Positions 37,575 to 46,836 of a DNA stretch of 64,000 nucleotides are shown here, piece by piece (the stretch's first letter is position 1; each line of letters begins with the position of its first letter). Both the position numbers and the translations under genes were made by a program. The notes beneath the pieces are model-generated. The model was not told where the DNA came from. It saw only the letters and a program-made list of their open reading frames with translations, and did not search any database. Source of the DNA: Malikia spinosa (GTDB lineage Bacteria; Pseudomonadota; Gammaproteobacteria; Burkholderiales; Burkholderiaceae_C); assembly GCF_002980625.1 (NCBI RefSeq), contig NZ_PVLR01000011.1:62001-126000 (forward strand), read 5' to 3'.

Positions 37575-40500
37575 TCAGCTGCGCCTGGGCAACCAGCGCA
37601 GCAAGGCAGCGCGCAAAGCCTCATAGAGGACGGGCTTGGACAGGAAATCGTCCATGCCCGCAGCCAAGGCTTGCTGGCAATCGGCGGCATAGGCATCGGC
37701 GGTCAAGGCGATGATGGGCAGGTGCGCGCGTTGCTCGCGGCCTTCCCATTCGCGGATGGCCCGGGTGGCCGAGCGGCCATCCATCACCGGCATCTGTATG
37801 TCCATGATGACCAGGTCAAAGGCGGCCTGGCCCTGCACCGCCGCGACGCCTTGCTGACCATCCTCGGCCATCGCCACTTCCAGTCCCATCTTGCGCAACA
37901 TGGACTGGATGACGATGCGATTGGTGGCGTTGTCCTCGACCACCAGGATGCGGCCCGTCAGCCGTTCGTCTCCGGCCTGATTGCTGTTGTCGCGATTGGC
38001 GACGCCGGTCCGGGCGACCTGGCGCCGGTCCTCGACCGCGTCAACCGTCTCGAGACAGACCTGGAACCAGAAGCACGACCCTTGGCCGGGTTGGCTCTCC
38101 ACCCCGACCGTACCGCCCATCAACTGGGCCAGGCTGCGCACGATCGACAAGCCCAGGCCGGTGCCGCCGTACTTGCGGGTCATCGAACTGTCGGCCTGGC
38201 TGAAGGCCTGGAACAGATGGGGCAGCCGGTCGGGCGGAACGCCGATGCCCGTGTCCGTGACCGCGAACTTCAGCAGGGTCTTGCCGCCCTGTGCGTCATG
38301 TTCGCTGGCTTCGATGATGACTGAACCTTGCTCGGTGAACTTGATCGCATTCGTGATCAGGTTGGTTGCCATCTGGCGCAGCCGATGCGGATCGCCGCGA
38401 TAACGCCTTGCCCCTCCGAGCCAGCGGAATTCGATCTCCAGCCCCTTGCTGTGCGCCGATGTGGAAAAGAGCGACTTGAGCTCGCCCAGCAGCTGTGCCG
38501 GATCAAAGACCGCCGCCTCGAGCACCAGCTTGCCCGAATCGACCTTGGCCATGTCGAGGATGTCGTTGAGCAGGGTCAACAGCATCTGGCCGGAATTCAG
38601 AATGATGCGCGCGTAATCGAGGCGCTCGGCATCCGGCAGCGTGGACGACAACAGCAGCTGTGCCATGCCGAGGATGCCGTTCATCGGCGTGCGGATCTCG
38701 TGCGACATGGTGGCCAGAAACTGGCTCTTGGCGAGGTTGGCGGCCTCGGCGGTTTCCTTGGCCACCACCAGCACCGCCTCCATGCGCTTGCGCTCCGTGA
38801 TGTCGCGACTCGAGGCATAGAGATAATGCTGACCGTCGAGCAAGATGCCCTTGGCGCTGATTTCCACGTCGAAGAACGAGCCATCCTTGCGGCGATGGCG
38901 GGTTTCGAAGACGGCCGGTTGCTTCATCAGGCGACGGACCCCGGCCGTGATCTGGTCCCTGGGCAGGCCAGTATCCCAGTCGGTGAGGTTCAGGCCCAGG
39001 ACTTCCTGCTGCTGGTAGCCCAGCATGCGCGCGAAGGACGGACTGCATTCCACGAGGTTGCCGGCTTCGTCGATGATGTGGATGCCGTCGATGGCCGTCT
39101 CGAGCAAGCACTCCATGCGAGTCAAGGCATTCTTCTGCGAGGAGATATCCACCAGCGTGGCCAGATGCAGGTCGCGTCCCGGCAGGATGGCCGATTCAGC
39201 CAGCAGCGTCTTGAAACTGCCGTCCTTGCAGCAGATGCGTACTTCGATCGGTTCGAACGGGCTGCCGTCGCGCACCGAGATTTCGCGCCGAAACCGCCAT
39301 TCCTCGATCAACTGCTGACGGTAGTCGGGATCGGGGTAGGCCTGGGCGCGGAATTCCTCCAGCTTGAGCATGTCGTCCAGGGTATAGCCGAGTACCTTGA
39401 CGAAAGCCCGGTTCACATAGGTGACCTGCGACCCGCTGTTGATGACCATCGGAACCGGCGAGGCATTGATGATCGCGCGCAACCGGTTCTCGCTTTCACG
39501 CAAGATCAGCTCGGTCTGCATCCGCTCGGTGATGTCCTGCACGGTTCCCACGCCCTCGAGCGCCACGCCGGTCGCGCTGCGCCGGATCTCGGCCCGCTCC
39601 CTGACCCAACGGACCTCGCCCGCCACGACAATCCGGTGTTCGAGGTCGTATTCGGCACCCGCCAGCGCGGCATTCCAGGCTTCGATGACGGCAGGCAGAT
39701 CTTCCGCTGGAAGGCAGGACCAGAAGCGATCGATGCTCATCGGCGTACCCAGCGGGATGCCGAACAGGCGGTAGGTCTCGTCAGACCAGGCGAGCCGGTT
39801 GTTCGGGATGTCCAGATACCAGCTGCCGAGATGGGCAATGCTCTGCGCCTGAGTGAGCTGACGGCTGGTTTCGAGCAGTTGCTGATTCGTGTCGTGCAGC
39901 TTGCGCTCTTCCTGCTTCAGGCGGGCGATCAGCAGCTCGGCGGGCTGTCGTACCCCGGTGACGGCGATCGCCAAGTAGGCGAACACGGCGGAGGCAATGC
40001 GGAAGTAATGTCCGATTTCATTCGAGAAATCGTAGAAATCGACATACTGGGTGAAGCAGAATTCCGTGATCGCCGCCGACGACAGCGAGCCCACGAGCAG
40101 CCAGAAGACTTTTTTCGTGAACTGATCACGGTGGCGCCACAGCAAGACCATGCCGACCAGCGTCAGGCCGATGATCACGTATTCCGTGACGATCTTGAAC
40201 GGCGTCAGGCCGACACCATCCTCGAAGGTAGGCGGCAGCCAGCCCTTGAACACCGACAACACGCCGATGCCGCCAACCAGACCGAATGCCAGCGCCGGAC
40301 GCAGGAAACCCAGCTGGCACCGGATCAGCAGCGGCGCCAGCACGACTGCGACCGCCTCGATCAGCCGGGCGATCAACCACAGCTGGGTCGGATAATTCGT
40401 CGTGACATCCGGCAGCAGGGTCATGCCCTTGAAGGTCAGGGCATGGAAGATATCGACCAGACCGATCGCCCCATAGGCCGATCCGAGCAAGGTGAGATAG

Positions 40501-40727
40501 TGGTTCGACAGTTGACGGCGCGCCGTCCAGACCAGCGAGAAGATCGAGAAGTTCACCATGATGGCGATGATCTCGGCCATCGTGTGAAACAGCAGGTAAT
40601 GCTCGCGGCGCGCCAGCACCATGATCACCAGCGCCAGTACAAGAAACACCCATAAGCCGAATGGCTCGTAGCGCTTGCCCTCGTCTGGCTGACGGACATC
40701 GCCTTGTCTAATGCCGAATATGCTCAT
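37575..40727 (-). CDS. Hybrid sensor histidine kinase, MASE3-PAS-HisKA-HATPase-REC
   Basis: A 1050-aa membrane kinase. Residues about 20-270 form a MASE3-type membrane sensor with several helices (LWVFLVLALVIMVLA, then YLLFHTMAEIIAIMVNFSIF and SAYGAIGLVDIFHAL). Three PAS domains follow (about 300-660). The phosphorylated His is H676 in [11 protein letters not shown]. The ATPase shows TNLITNAIKFT and [10 protein letters not shown]. The C-terminal receiver has Asp976 (VIMDIQMPVMDG). The partner regulator and signal are unknown; no response-regulator gene is adjacent. Confidence 0.95.
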   Translation of the reverse strand: MSIFGIRQGDVRQPDEGKRYEPFGLWVFLVLALVIMVLARREHYLLFHTMAEIIAIMVNFSIFSLVWTARRQLSNHYLTLLGSAYGAIGLVDIFHALTFKGMTLLPDVTTNYPTQLWLIARLIEAVAVVLAPLLIRCQLGFLRPALAFGLVGGIGVLSVFKGWLPPTFEDGVGLTPFKIVTEYVIIGLTLVGMVLLWRHRDQFTKKVFWLLVGSLSSAAITEFCFTQYVDFYDFSNEIGHYFRIASAVFAYLAIAVTGVRQPAELLIARLKQEERKLHDTNQQLLETSRQLTQAQSIAHLGSWYLDIPNNRLAWSDETYRLFGIPLGTPMSIDRFWSCLPAEDLPAVIEAWNAALAGAEYDLEHRIVVAGEVRWVRERAEIRRSATGVALEGVGTVQDITERMQTELILRESENRLRAIINASPVPMVINSGSQVTYVNRAFVKVLGYTLDDMLKLEEFRAQAYPDPDYRQQLIEEWRFRREISVRDGSPFEPIEVRICCKDGSFKTLLAESAILPGRDLHLATLVDISSQKNALTRMECLLETAIDGIHIIDEAGNLVECSPSFARMLGYQQQEVLGLNLTDWDTGLPRDQITAGVRRLMKQPAVFETRHRRKDGSFFDVEISAKGILLDGQHYLYASSRDITERKRMEAVLVVAKETAEAANLAKSQFLATMSHEIRTPMNGILGMAQLLLSSTLPDAERLDYARIILNSGQMLLTLLNDILDMAKVDSGKLVLEAAVFDPAQLLGELKSLFSTSAHSKGLEIEFRWLGGARRYRGDPHRLRQMATNLITNAIKFTEQGSVIIEASEHDAQGGKTLLKFAVTDTGIGVPPDRLPHLFQAFSQADSSMTRKYGGTGLGLSIVRSLAQLMGGTVGVESQPGQGSCFWFQVCLETVDAVEDRRQVARTGVANRDNSNQAGDERLTGRILVVEDNATNRIVIQSMLRKMGLEVAMAEDGQQGVAAVQGQAAFDLVIMDIQMPVMDGRSATRAIREWEGREQRAHLPIIALTADAYAADCQQALAAGMDDFLSKPVLYEALRAALLRWLPRRS

Positions 40728-40765
40728 GCGGTGCTCTGCAGCCTGGGGAACTGCCGGGGCTTATG

Positions 40766-41575
40766 TCAGCGCAGGCTGAGCACGTCGAACATGTCGTACA
40801 GGCCGTTGGGCTTGTCGGCCAGGAAGCGGGCGGCGCGCAGGCTGCCCTGGGCATAGGTGGCGCGGCTGCTCGACTTGTGCGTGATCTCGATCCGGTCGCC
40901 AATGCCGGCGAACAGCACGGTGTGGTCGCCGACGATGTCGCCACCGCGCACGGTCGCAAAGCCGATGCTCGACGGGTCGCGCTCGCCGGTGTGGCCGTAG
41001 CGCTCGTAGACCGCGCAGTCCTTGAGGTCGCGGCCCAGCGCGTCGGCGATCACCTCGCCCATCTTGAGCGCGGTGCCGCTCGGCGCGTCGACCTTGTGGC
41101 GGTGGTGCGCCTCGATGATCTCGATGTCGTAGCCGGTCGAGAGCGCCTTGGCGGCCATCTCAAGCAGTTTCAGCGTGACGTTGACGCCGACGCTCATGTT
41201 CGGTGCCATCACGATCGCGATGCTCTTGGCCGCCTCGGCGATCTCGGCCTTCTGCTCGTCGGAAAAGCCGGTGGTGCCGATGATCAGCTTGACGCCATGC
41301 CGGACGCAGGCACGCAGATGCTCCATCGTGCCCTCGGGGCGGGTGAAGTCGATCAGATACTGGCTGCCGGCCATCGCGTCGAGGTCGGACGCAATCGCCA
41401 CGCCGCTGGCCTGGCCCATGAAGCCGCTGGCGTCCAGGCCCAGTGCCGGGCTGCCGGCGCGGTCGAGCGCGGCACCGAGGGTGCAGTCATCGGCTTCCTG
41501 GACGGCTTCGATCAGCGTGCGGCCCATGCGGCCGCTGGCGCCTGCGATGCAGACGCGGTGAAGGGAATTGCTCAT
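40766..41575 (-). CDS. dapB: 4-hydroxy-tetrahydrodipicolinate reductase
   Basis: Lysine and diaminopimelate pathway enzyme that reduces 4-hydroxy-tetrahydrodipicolinate with NAD(P)H. The 269-aa protein has the Rossmann [11 protein letters not shown] at the N terminus, [10 protein letters not shown], and the active-site [18 protein letters not shown]. It starts 6 nt after the bamE stop, so the two form a bamE-dapB unit, as in other betaproteobacteria. Confidence 0.97.
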   Translation of the reverse strand: MSNSLHRVCIAGASGRMGRTLIEAVQEADDCTLGAALDRAGSPALGLDASGFMGQASGVAIASDLDAMAGSQYLIDFTRPEGTMEHLRACVRHGVKLIIGTTGFSDEQKAEIAEAAKSIAIVMAPNMSVGVNVTLKLLEMAAKALSTGYDIEIIEAHHRHKVDAPSGTALKMGEVIADALGRDLKDCAVYERYGHTGERDPSSIGFATVRGGDIVGDHTVLFAGIGDRIEITHKSSSRATYAQGSLRAARFLADKPNGLYDMFDVLSLR

Positions 41576-41581
41576 GGCGGA

Positions 41582-42154
41582 TTAACGGGATTCGAGGGGC
41601 GGGTAGCTCGCCGCAGGCGCGGCGGCGGGAGCGGTTTTTTCGGGCTCGGCCGGCTGGCGGTTCTTGGTCGCGAAGGCCTTGAGCTCGGCCTCGGTCGCCA
41701 CCAGCGGCGGCACCTTGGCGCCCTTGCGCCGCACGTCGAGCGAGGAGACGAACTCCTGCTCGGACGGCAGGTCGTCGGCCTGCACGCGCTCGAGCGCCTC
41801 GCGCTTGAAGAACACCGTCACCTTGCGCTGCTGGGGCGGCTGACCCTGACGCCGGAAGCCGAACACATAGTCCCAGCGGTCGGCATGGAAGGCACTGGTC
41901 AGCAGGGGGGTGCCCAGGATGCTGCGCACCTGCTCGCGCGGCATGCCGATCTGCAAGGCCTGGACCTGTTCGCGCGTCACGACATTGCCCTGCAGTACAT
42001 CGCTCTGATAAGGCGTCAGCACACCACCGAGCGAGCCGACTGCCTCGCCGACCTTGCCCACACTGGAGCAGGCGGACAGCGCCAGCAGCGCCGAGGCGGC
42101 GAGCAGGGTTGCACCAAAGGTGCGGATGCGCAGCGGGGAGGGGATGAACATCAT
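41582..42154 (-). CDS. bamE: Outer membrane protein assembly factor BamE
   Basis: Lipoprotein of the BAM complex that inserts barrels into the outer membrane (SmpA/OmlA family). The 190-aa precursor has a signal with lipobox LLALSAC (Cys at about residue 28). The conserved core is [20 protein letters not shown], then [21 protein letters not shown] and RWDYVFGF. It has a longer, Ala/Pro-rich C-terminal tail than E. coli BamE. The start is one of two adjacent ATGs (42154 or 42151). It is divergent from fur. Confidence 0.93.
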   Translation of the reverse strand: MMFIPSPLRIRTFGATLLAASALLALSACSSVGKVGEAVGSLGGVLTPYQSDVLQGNVVTREQVQALQIGMPREQVRSILGTPLLTSAFHADRWDYVFGFRRQGQPPQQRKVTVFFKREALERVQADDLPSEQEFVSSLDVRRKGAKVPPLVATEAELKAFATKNRQPAEPEKTAPAAAPAASYPPLESR

Positions 42155-42305
42155 GTCTCTGCGGTCAAAGGTGAAACCCTGCGCAGGCTGGAGCGCATGG
42201 CGATATGATCCGAGGCATTGTAGCCCTTGGGGCGCGACCCAGCCGTGCCCGGCTTGGGCCCCGCCGGGCCCGGGTCCGCGACGGACCCCAGCCAGCCAGT
42301 CAGCC

Positions 42306-42743
42306 ATGTCCAACATCGAAGAACTCAAGAACACCGGACTCAAAGCCACCCTGCCCAGGCTCAAGATCCTGGACGTGTTCCAGAACAGCCGCCAACGCCA
42401 CATGACGGCCGAGGACGTGTTCCGCGTCCTGCTCGAAAGCCGCTCGGACATCGGCCTGGCCACCGTCTACCGGGTGCTGATGCAGTTCGAGCAGGCCGGC
42501 CTGCTGACGCGCAGCAGCTTCGAGTCGGGCAAGGCGGTCTACGAGCTCAACGAAGGTCAGCACCACGACCATCTGGTCTGCCTGGACTGCGGCCGGGTCG
42601 AGGAGTTCTACGACCCCGAGATCGAGCGGCGCCAGCACCAGATCGCGCAGGAGCGCGGTTTCACGCTGCAGGAGCACGCCCTGTCGCTCTACGCCAGCTG
42701 CAGCAAGCCCGACTGCGAGCACCGCGCGCGCACCAAGCGCTGA
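42306..42743 (+). CDS. fur: Ferric uptake regulator
   Basis: Iron-responsive repressor of 145 aa. The N-terminal DNA-binding region is [16 protein letters not shown], then [13 protein letters not shown] and [19 protein letters not shown]. The metal sites are in [13 protein letters not shown] and the [11 protein letters not shown] tail, which provide His and Cys ligands. The divergent bamE gene and downstream hprK on the other strand are the usual betaproteobacterial context. The ribosome site is weak. Confidence 0.97.
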   Translation: MSNIEELKNTGLKATLPRLKILDVFQNSRQRHMTAEDVFRVLLESRSDIGLATVYRVLMQFEQAGLLTRSSFESGKAVYELNEGQHHDHLVCLDCGRVEEFYDPEIERRQHQIAQERGFTLQEHALSLYASCSKPDCEHRARTKR

Positions 42744-42753
42744 AGCAGCAGCT

Positions 42754-43707
42754 TCAGCGCGGGCCGCGCTCCATGGCCTCGCGCTGGCGCTGCGTGAACT
42801 CGGCATAGGTGTCGATGCCGCGCAGCTGCAGGATGGTGTTGCGCACGGCAGCCTCGACCAGCACCGCGATGTTGCGCCCGGCCACGACCTGGATCACGGC
42901 CTTGCGCACCGGCACGCCCAGCACATCCTGGTACAGCGGCTCGGACGGCATGCGCTCGTAGTCGCGCTCCATCGTCTCCTTGCGCACCAGGTGCACGATC
43001 AGCTTGAGCCGCATCTTGCGCCGCACGGCGGTCTCGCCAAAGATCTGCTTGATGTCGAGCAGGCCGATGCCGCGCACCTCGAGCAGGTTCTGCAGCAATT
43101 CGGGGCAGCGGCCCTCGATCGTGTTCTGGTTGATCCGGAACAGATCGACCGCATCGTCGGCCACCAGGCCGTTGCCGCGCGAGATCAGCTCGAGGCCGAG
43201 CTCGCTCTTGCCGAGGCCGGACTCGCCGGTGATCAGTACGCCGATGCTCAGGATGTCCATGAAGACGCCGTGCAGCGTGGCGCGCTCGGCGAAATGCCGC
43301 GCCAGATAGGCGCGCAGCACGTCGATCACATGGGCCGACGAGCCGCGGGTCGAGAACAGCGGAATATGCGCGCGCTCGCACATCGAGACCAGCGCGTCGG
43401 GCGCCGGCTGGTCGTCGGCCACCACCAGCACCGGCGGCTCGAGCGTGACGATGCGCGAGACCCGGCGCCGGCAGTCGTCCTGACCCGAGTGGATCAGGTA
43501 GCGCACCTCGCGCTCGCCCAGCACCTGGATGCGGTAGGGGTGGATGTAGTTCAGGTGACCGACCAGGTCGGCACTCGAGCGCGCCTGCTGGATCGCGAGT
43601 TCGTCGAAGCGACGCTCGGACGCGCTCTGGCCGGCCAGCCACTGCCAGCCCAGGCTCTCGCGGTGGTCCTCGAACAGCGCGTCGGCGCTGATGAGCTTGG
43701 GTTTCAT
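42754..43707 (-). CDS. hprK: HPr kinase/phosphorylase
   Basis: Phosphorylates and dephosphorylates a Ser on HPr, part of the nitrogen/carbon PTS regulatory branch. The 317-aa protein has His146 in HGVFMDILS, Walker A GESGLGKS (161-168), and a C-terminal [21 protein letters not shown]. It begins 10 nt after ptsN, so they share a unit. Confidence 0.97.
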   Translation of the reverse strand: MKPKLISADALFEDHRESLGWQWLAGQSASERRFDELAIQQARSSADLVGHLNYIHPYRIQVLGEREVRYLIHSGQDDCRRRVSRIVTLEPPVLVVADDQPAPDALVSMCERAHIPLFSTRGSSAHVIDVLRAYLARHFAERATLHGVFMDILSIGVLITGESGLGKSELGLELISRGNGLVADDAVDLFRINQNTIEGRCPELLQNLLEVRGIGLLDIKQIFGETAVRRKMRLKLIVHLVRKETMERDYERMPSEPLYQDVLGVPVRKAVIQVVAGRNIAVLVEAAVRNTILQLRGIDTYAEFTQRQREAMERGPR

Positions 43708-43717
43708 GGCACGGGCC

Positions 43718-44188
43718 TCAGGCGGCGCTGTGGGCCGACTGCCAGGCGGCAATCATCCGGTGCAGATCGGCGGCATCGGTGCTGCCCTTCATGCGCTCGC
43801 GCAGCACGCCGTCGCTGAGCAGCTCGGCGATCTCGGACAGGATCTCGAGATGCTTCTGGGTCGAAGCCTCGGGCACCAGCAGGAAGATCAGCAGTCCGAC
43901 CGGCGACTCGTCAGGCGCGTCGAAGCCGATCGGCTGCGCGAGCTGGAACACCGCAGCCAGCGGCTGCTTGAGGCCCTTGATGCGACCGTGCGGAATGGCC
44001 ACGCCGTGGCCCAGGCCGGTCGAGCCCAGACGTTCGCGGGCGAACAGGCTGTCGGTGACCAGCGCCCGGTTGAGGCCATGCAGGGTTTCGAACAACAGGC
44101 CTGCTTCCTCGAACGCGCGTTTCTTGCTGGTGGCATCAACGGCCACCAGAACTTGGTCAGCAGGCAATATGACGGAGAGTCGGTTCAT
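43718..44188 (-). CDS. ptsN: PTS IIA-like nitrogen regulatory protein PtsN
   Basis: EIIA-Ntr protein of 156 aa, phosphorylated on His67 in [11 protein letters not shown]. It helps couple nitrogen and potassium status to metabolism. It precedes hprK and follows hpf, separated from hpf by a strong terminator, so ptsN-hprK is probably transcribed from its own promoter. Confidence 0.95.
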   Translation of the reverse strand: MNRLSVILPADQVLVAVDATSKKRAFEEAGLLFETLHGLNRALVTDSLFARERLGSTGLGHGVAIPHGRIKGLKQPLAAVFQLAQPIGFDAPDESPVGLLIFLLVPEASTQKHLEILSEIAELLSDGVLRERMKGSTDAADLHRMIAAWQSAHSAA

Positions 44189-44251
44189 GTGACAGCCTCG
44201 GGATGGGAGCGCAAATTATGCCTAACCACATCAAGCTGACGCGGAAAAACG

Positions 44252-44283
44252 AAAAAGCCGCTTGAGGCGTCAAGCGGCTTTTT
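44252..44283. terminator. Strong bidirectional-type terminator between hpf and ptsN
   Basis: A perfect 14-bp stem (AAAAAGCCGCTTGA at 44252-44265 with TCAAGCGGCTTTTT at 44270-44283) has a 4-nt loop, with T runs on both strands. It ends hpf on the minus strand. Confidence 0.92.
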
Positions 44284-44318
44284 GCGCTACAGGCATTGTG
44301 CCACAGCGGGCTCAGGGC

Positions 44319-44651
44319 TCACTGCAGGGTGCGCTTGGCGCTGTCGTGGTGGTGCTCCTGAAGCTTGTCCTTGTGGCGCAGGACCTGGCGGTCGAGCTTG
44401 TCGGCGAGTTCGTCGACTGCCGCGTAGAGGTCGGCATGCGCGCTTTCGGCAAAGATGTCCTTGCCCTTGACGTGGATGTTGCACTCTGCCTTCTGGCGCA
44501 GATCCTTCTCGGTGAGCTTGTCCACCGAGAGCAAAACCTTGATATCGACAACCTGATCGAAATGCCGGGTGATGCGATCGAGTTTTTCAGCGACGTAGCT
44601 GCGCAGGGCAGGCGTGACTTCGAGGTGATGACCGCTGATCGTCAGGTTCAT
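44319..44651 (-). CDS. hpf: Ribosome hibernation promoting factor, short form
   Basis: A 110-aa ribosome-binding protein (HPF/RaiA family) that stabilises inactive ribosomes in stationary phase. It begins [20 protein letters not shown] and has the typical [20 protein letters not shown] and [20 protein letters not shown]. The short form lacks the C-terminal dimerisation domain of long HPF. AGGAGG precedes the ATG at 44651. The customary rpoN upstream is missing; corA follows instead on the other strand. Confidence 0.95.
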   Translation of the reverse strand: MNLTISGHHLEVTPALRSYVAEKLDRITRHFDQVVDIKVLLSVDKLTEKDLRQKAECNIHVKGKDIFAESAHADLYAAVDELADKLDRQVLRHKDKLQEHHHDSAKRTLQ

Positions 44652-44893
44652 AGAGAGCCTCCTATGCTCGGATTGACCATGCCGCTGTGTTCGGACAACG
44701 GCGGAAATCTCGATTTCCGTCTCCACTATGCCCCCTTCGGTCGTGCCTGGCAAGCGGGTTTGTCCGATTTTTCGATCGTCAAATTCGGCACCGTCGCAGT
44801 CGCCCGATCGACGTTCGCGCCATCCCGGCCCAGGGCAAAAAAGCGCCGGCTCCAATGCCATAATCCGAGTTGAACTCACCTCCGGAAACCACC

Positions 44894-44944
44894 ATGGAAA
44901 GCAGCCCCAGTCGCATGCTTTCAGTGCCGGCGCTGCGCTCCTGA
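44894..44944 (+). CDS. Possible corA leader peptide (16 codons)
   Basis: ATG at 44894 opens [16 protein letters not shown] and stops with TGA at 44942-44944, about 100 nt before corA. GGAA lies 7 nt upstream. The last part overlaps the 5' arm of the stem-loop below, so ribosome position could change its folding, as in known leader-peptide attenuation of corA in Salmonella. It is very short, so coding status is uncertain. Confidence 0.4.
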   Translation: MESSPSRMLSVPALRS

Positions 44945-44989
44945 CACCGGCTCGGGCTGGCTAGGGGGCCGGGCTGGCGGCTGAAAGCA
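44916..44989 (+). promoter_or_regulatory. Stem-loop in the corA 5' leader
   Basis: TGCTTTCAG (44916-44924) pairs perfectly with CTGAAAGCA (44981-44989); a second helix pairs 44926-44931 with 44973-44978. A GC-rich loop of about 41 nt lies inside. It is 55 nt before corA and may be a regulated leader structure. Confidence 0.5.
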
Positions 44990-45044
44990 CCTCACCGCCC
45001 TCGCGAACCCTGTTCGCCCCCCAACTTGTCACGGGAGCCCGCCC

Positions 45045-46031
45045 ATGCTCAACGTCTTCACCCTGGCCAACGGCCGCCTGTTCCAGGAAGAAATCGAATC
45101 CCTTGAGGAACTGACCCGCTTCAAGCCGATCTGGGTTGATCTCGAATCACCCACGCCCGAAGAACGGCGCTGGGTGCGCCAGCATTTCGGACTCTCGATT
45201 CCCGAAGACGCGATGGACGAGGACATCGAGGAGTCGGCGCGCTTCTTCGAGGAAGACAACGGCGAGTTGCACATCCGCTCCGACTTCCTGATCGATGACG
45301 AGGACAAGCCGCGCTCGGTGCGGGTGGCCTTCATCCTGAACCAGCAGAACACCGAACTCAACAGCCACGGCGTGTTGTTCTCGATCCACGACGAGGATGT
45401 GCCGGTGTTCCGCCTGCTGCGGCTGCGCGCGCGTCGCATGCCGGGCCTGATCGCCGACGCCAAGGACGTGCTGCTGAGCCTGTTCGACACCGACGCCGAA
45501 TACTGCGCCGACACGGTCGAGGACATCTACGACGAACTCGACGAGGTCAGCCGCCAGGTGCTGGCCGGCGACGTGACCGACAACATGGCCGGCGAGGTGC
45601 TGGCCGCGATCGCGCGTCACCAGGACATGGCGGGCCGGATCCGGCGCAACGTGATGGATACCCGACGCGCGGTCAGCTTCATGATGCGCACCCGCATGCT
45701 CGGCGCCGAGCAGTTCGAGGACGCGCGCCAGATCCTGCGCGACCTCGACTCGCTCGACAGCCACACCGCCTTCCTGTTCGACAAGATCAACTTCCTGATG
45801 GACGCGACGGTCGGCTTCATCAACATCAACCAGAACAAGATCATCAAGATCTTCTCGGTCGCCAGCGTGGCGCTGCTGCCACCGACGCTGATCGCCAGCA
45901 TCTACGGCATGAACTTCCAGTACATGCCCGAGCTGAGCCAGACCTGGGGCTATCCGGCTGCGCTGTGCCTGATGGTCGCGTCCGCGGTCGGCCCGATGCT
46001 CTACTTCCGCAAGCGCGGCTGGCTCAAGTGA
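45045..46031 (+). CDS. corA: Magnesium/cobalt transporter CorA
   Basis: Inner-membrane channel for Mg2+ (and Co2+/Ni2+). The 328-aa protein has a large acidic cytoplasmic N-terminal domain, then two C-terminal membrane helices. The selectivity loop GMN (288-290, in YGMNFQYMPE) follows the first helix, and a short Lys/Arg-containing end (YFRKRGWLK) closes the protein. CorA channels are pentamers. The upstream leader may sense metal. It is convergent with mtnN. Confidence 0.95.
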   Translation: MLNVFTLANGRLFQEEIESLEELTRFKPIWVDLESPTPEERRWVRQHFGLSIPEDAMDEDIEESARFFEEDNGELHIRSDFLIDDEDKPRSVRVAFILNQQNTELNSHGVLFSIHDEDVPVFRLLRLRARRMPGLIADAKDVLLSLFDTDAEYCADTVEDIYDELDEVSRQVLAGDVTDNMAGEVLAAIARHQDMAGRIRRNVMDTRRAVSFMMRTRMLGAEQFEDARQILRDLDSLDSHTAFLFDKINFLMDATVGFININQNKIIKIFSVASVALLPPTLIASIYGMNFQYMPELSQTWGYPAALCLMVASAVGPMLYFRKRGWLK

Positions 46032-46036
46032 GCCGG

Positions 46037-46052
46037 GCGGGCTGCAGCCCGC
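46037..46052. repeat. 16-base perfect palindrome between convergent corA and mtnN
   Basis: GCGGGCTGCAGCCCGC at 46037-46052 is a perfect palindrome that starts 6 nt after the corA stop. It may act as a weak shared terminator but lacks T runs. Confidence 0.4.
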
Positions 46053-46073
46053 AAGCCCGGTCCAGGCGGCGAC

Positions 46074-46829
46074 TCACAGCAGGTTGAGCGCCGTCTCCAG
46101 CATGCGGCCGCTGTAATGGCGTGCGACCTGCTGCAGGAAGGCCGGAAAGTCGACATGGGCCTGGTCGTCGGCCCGGTCCGAGATCGTGCGGACGGCGCAG
46201 AACGGCACGCCGTAGTCGTGGCAGACCTGGGCCACGGCCGCGCTCTCCATGTCGACTGCCAGCGCCGCGCCGAGTTCGCTGCGCAGCGCGCGGCTCTCGG
46301 CTGCGGTGGCGACGAAGCGGTCGCCGGTGACGATCTTGCCGCTGTGCACGCGCGGCGAGTGCAGGCTGAAGGCGGTGCGGGTGGCAGGGCCGAGCTGGCG
46401 CGGCAGCCAGGCGATGGCCTCTTCGGCCGCCTGCTGCATCAGCGCCAGCAGGCGCGGGTCGGCCGGCAGGCGGGAGCGGCCGTAGCCCGGCAGCTCGTGG
46501 CGCGGAAACAGCGGCGAGGCGTCCATGTCATGCTGCAGGTAGCTGCTGCCGACCACGATGTCGCCGACCGCCACCCCGCTGGCGATGCCACCCGCCACGC
46601 CGGTGAAGATGACCTGCTGCGGCTGGAAGCGTTCCATCAGCACCGCCGTGGTGGTGGCCGCTGCCACCTTGCCGATGCCCGACAGCACCGCGATCACCTC
46701 GTGACCCTGCAGCTGGCCGCGCCAGAACTCGCGTCCGCCCAGGCGCTCGGGCCGCTGCCCGGGCATGAGCGCCAGCAGGCCGGCCTGTTCCTCGTGCAAG
46801 GCACTGATGATCGCGATAGTCTGTCCCAT
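46074..46829 (-). CDS. mtnN: 5'-methylthioadenosine/S-adenosylhomocysteine nucleosidase
   Basis: Hydrolyses MTA and S-adenosylhomocysteine, recycling adenine and methionine precursors. The 251-aa protein has IAIISALHEEQAGL, VIFTGVAGGI, GDIVVGSSYLQHDMD, and ALAVDMESAAVAQVC, hallmarks of the Pfs/MtnN family. It starts 7 nt after the fadD stop, so it may be transcribed with fadD. Confidence 0.95.
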   Translation of the reverse strand: MGQTIAIISALHEEQAGLLALMPGQRPERLGGREFWRGQLQGHEVIAVLSGIGKVAAATTTAVLMERFQPQQVIFTGVAGGIASGVAVGDIVVGSSYLQHDMDASPLFPRHELPGYGRSRLPADPRLLALMQQAAEEAIAWLPRQLGPATRTAFSLHSPRVHSGKIVTGDRFVATAAESRALRSELGAALAVDMESAAVAQVCHDYGVPFCAVRTISDRADDQAHVDFPAFLQQVARHYSGRMLETALNLL

Positions 46830-46836
46830 GGCGCGA

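Larger units (their letters stand above)
44652..45044. other. Intergenic region between hpf and corA
   Basis: This 393-base divergent gap holds the hpf promoter side on the left and a corA leader on the right, with a short leader ORF (44894-44944) and a stem-loop (44916-44989). I see no other gene. Confidence 0.6.

Noticed and set aside
34613-37714. Very long open frame antisense to leuS
   Set aside because: Shadow of leuS, whose synthetase motifs are unambiguous.
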